This document shows, piece after piece, positions 14,122 through 14,145 of a DNA stretch of 14,145 nucleotides (its first letter is position 1; the number at the start of each line of letters is the position of its first letter). The translations under genes and the position numbers were made by a program. Under the pieces are notes generated by a model. It ran no database searches, was not told where the DNA came from, and worked only from the letters and a program-made list of their open reading frames with translations. The stretch comes from TMED27 sp045106175 (GTDB lineage: Bacteria > Pseudomonadota > Alphaproteobacteria > Micavibrionales > Micavibrionaceae). The DNA is taken from the NCBI GenBank assembly GCA_045106175.1, contig JBGCEF010000088.1, positions 1-14,145 on the forward strand. Direction: 5' to 3'.

Positions 14122-14145
14122 TTACAGCTCATCCTTCACCTGCGC
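14122..14145 (-). CDS. Possible 3' end of a minus-strand gene (partial)
   Basis: Read on the minus strand from the window edge, the frame gives AQVKDEL followed by TAA at 14124-14122. The G+C-rich, codon-like composition contrasts with the A+T-rich spacer next to it, which suggests the end of a real gene. Seven residues are too few to identify it. Confidence 0.35.
   Translation of the reverse strand, partial: AQVKDEL

Noticed and set aside
1..14145. Prophage, integrative element or defence island
   Set aside because: Apart from one CI-like regulator and one plasmid-style HTH protein, there are no integrase, transposase, terminase, nuclease, toxin-antitoxin or repeat-array signatures.

Overview
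This looks like an ordinary chromosomal stretch from a Gram-negative bacterium, most likely an alphaproteobacterium of moderate G+C with A+T-rich intergenic DNA. The clues are a SapC-family protein, a fused CysN/CysC, a cytoplasmic-type SLT transglycosylase of a kind familiar from alphaproteobacteria, a DmdC-like acyl-CoA dehydrogenase and an S24-like HTH regulator. A Micavibrio-like or rhodospirillalean relative would fit, but assignment from sequence reading alone is tentative. I see no rRNA, tRNA, CRISPR array, insertion sequence, integrase or phage structural gene.

Layout, left to right. At the left edge there may be the first 11 codons of a minus-strand gene, then an A+T-rich spacer. Next come a single-chain (alpha2, eukaryote/archaeon-like) glycyl-tRNA synthetase and a coupled small membrane protein on the plus strand. 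That small gene runs 140 bases into a convergent S49 (SppA/SohB-like) peptidase gene. The peptidase follows a COG4123/TrmN6-like N6-adenine methyltransferase and an SLT transglycosylase, all on the minus strand. A plus-strand DmdC-like acyl-CoA dehydrogenase starts divergently from the transglycosylase. Then come three minus-strand genes: a secreted eight-cysteine protein, an HTH plus coiled-coil DNA-binding protein, and a SapC-family protein. Two clear intrinsic terminators separate these three.

The right third is a sulfate-activation cluster on the plus strand. A small proline-rich acidic protein is followed by a divergent cysD, an 89-residue protein of unknown function, a fused cysNC and cysQ. 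CysD plus the CysN half make adenosine 5'-phosphosulfate (APS), the CysC half phosphorylates it to PAPS, and CysQ removes the by-product PAP. No PAPS reductase or sulfite reductase is visible, so this window does not show whether PAPS feeds cysteine synthesis or sulfation. The window ends with a convergent minus-strand LexA/CI-like regulator whose peptidase nucleophile appears to be missing. At the extreme right edge there may be the last seven codons of another minus-strand gene.

No wholly new system is evident. The points most worth a second look are the small gene placed between cysD and cysNC, the divergent CysD itself, the regulator that probably cannot cleave itself, the duplicated four-cysteine module in the secreted protein, and the long convergent overlap downstream of the glycyl-tRNA synthetase gene.
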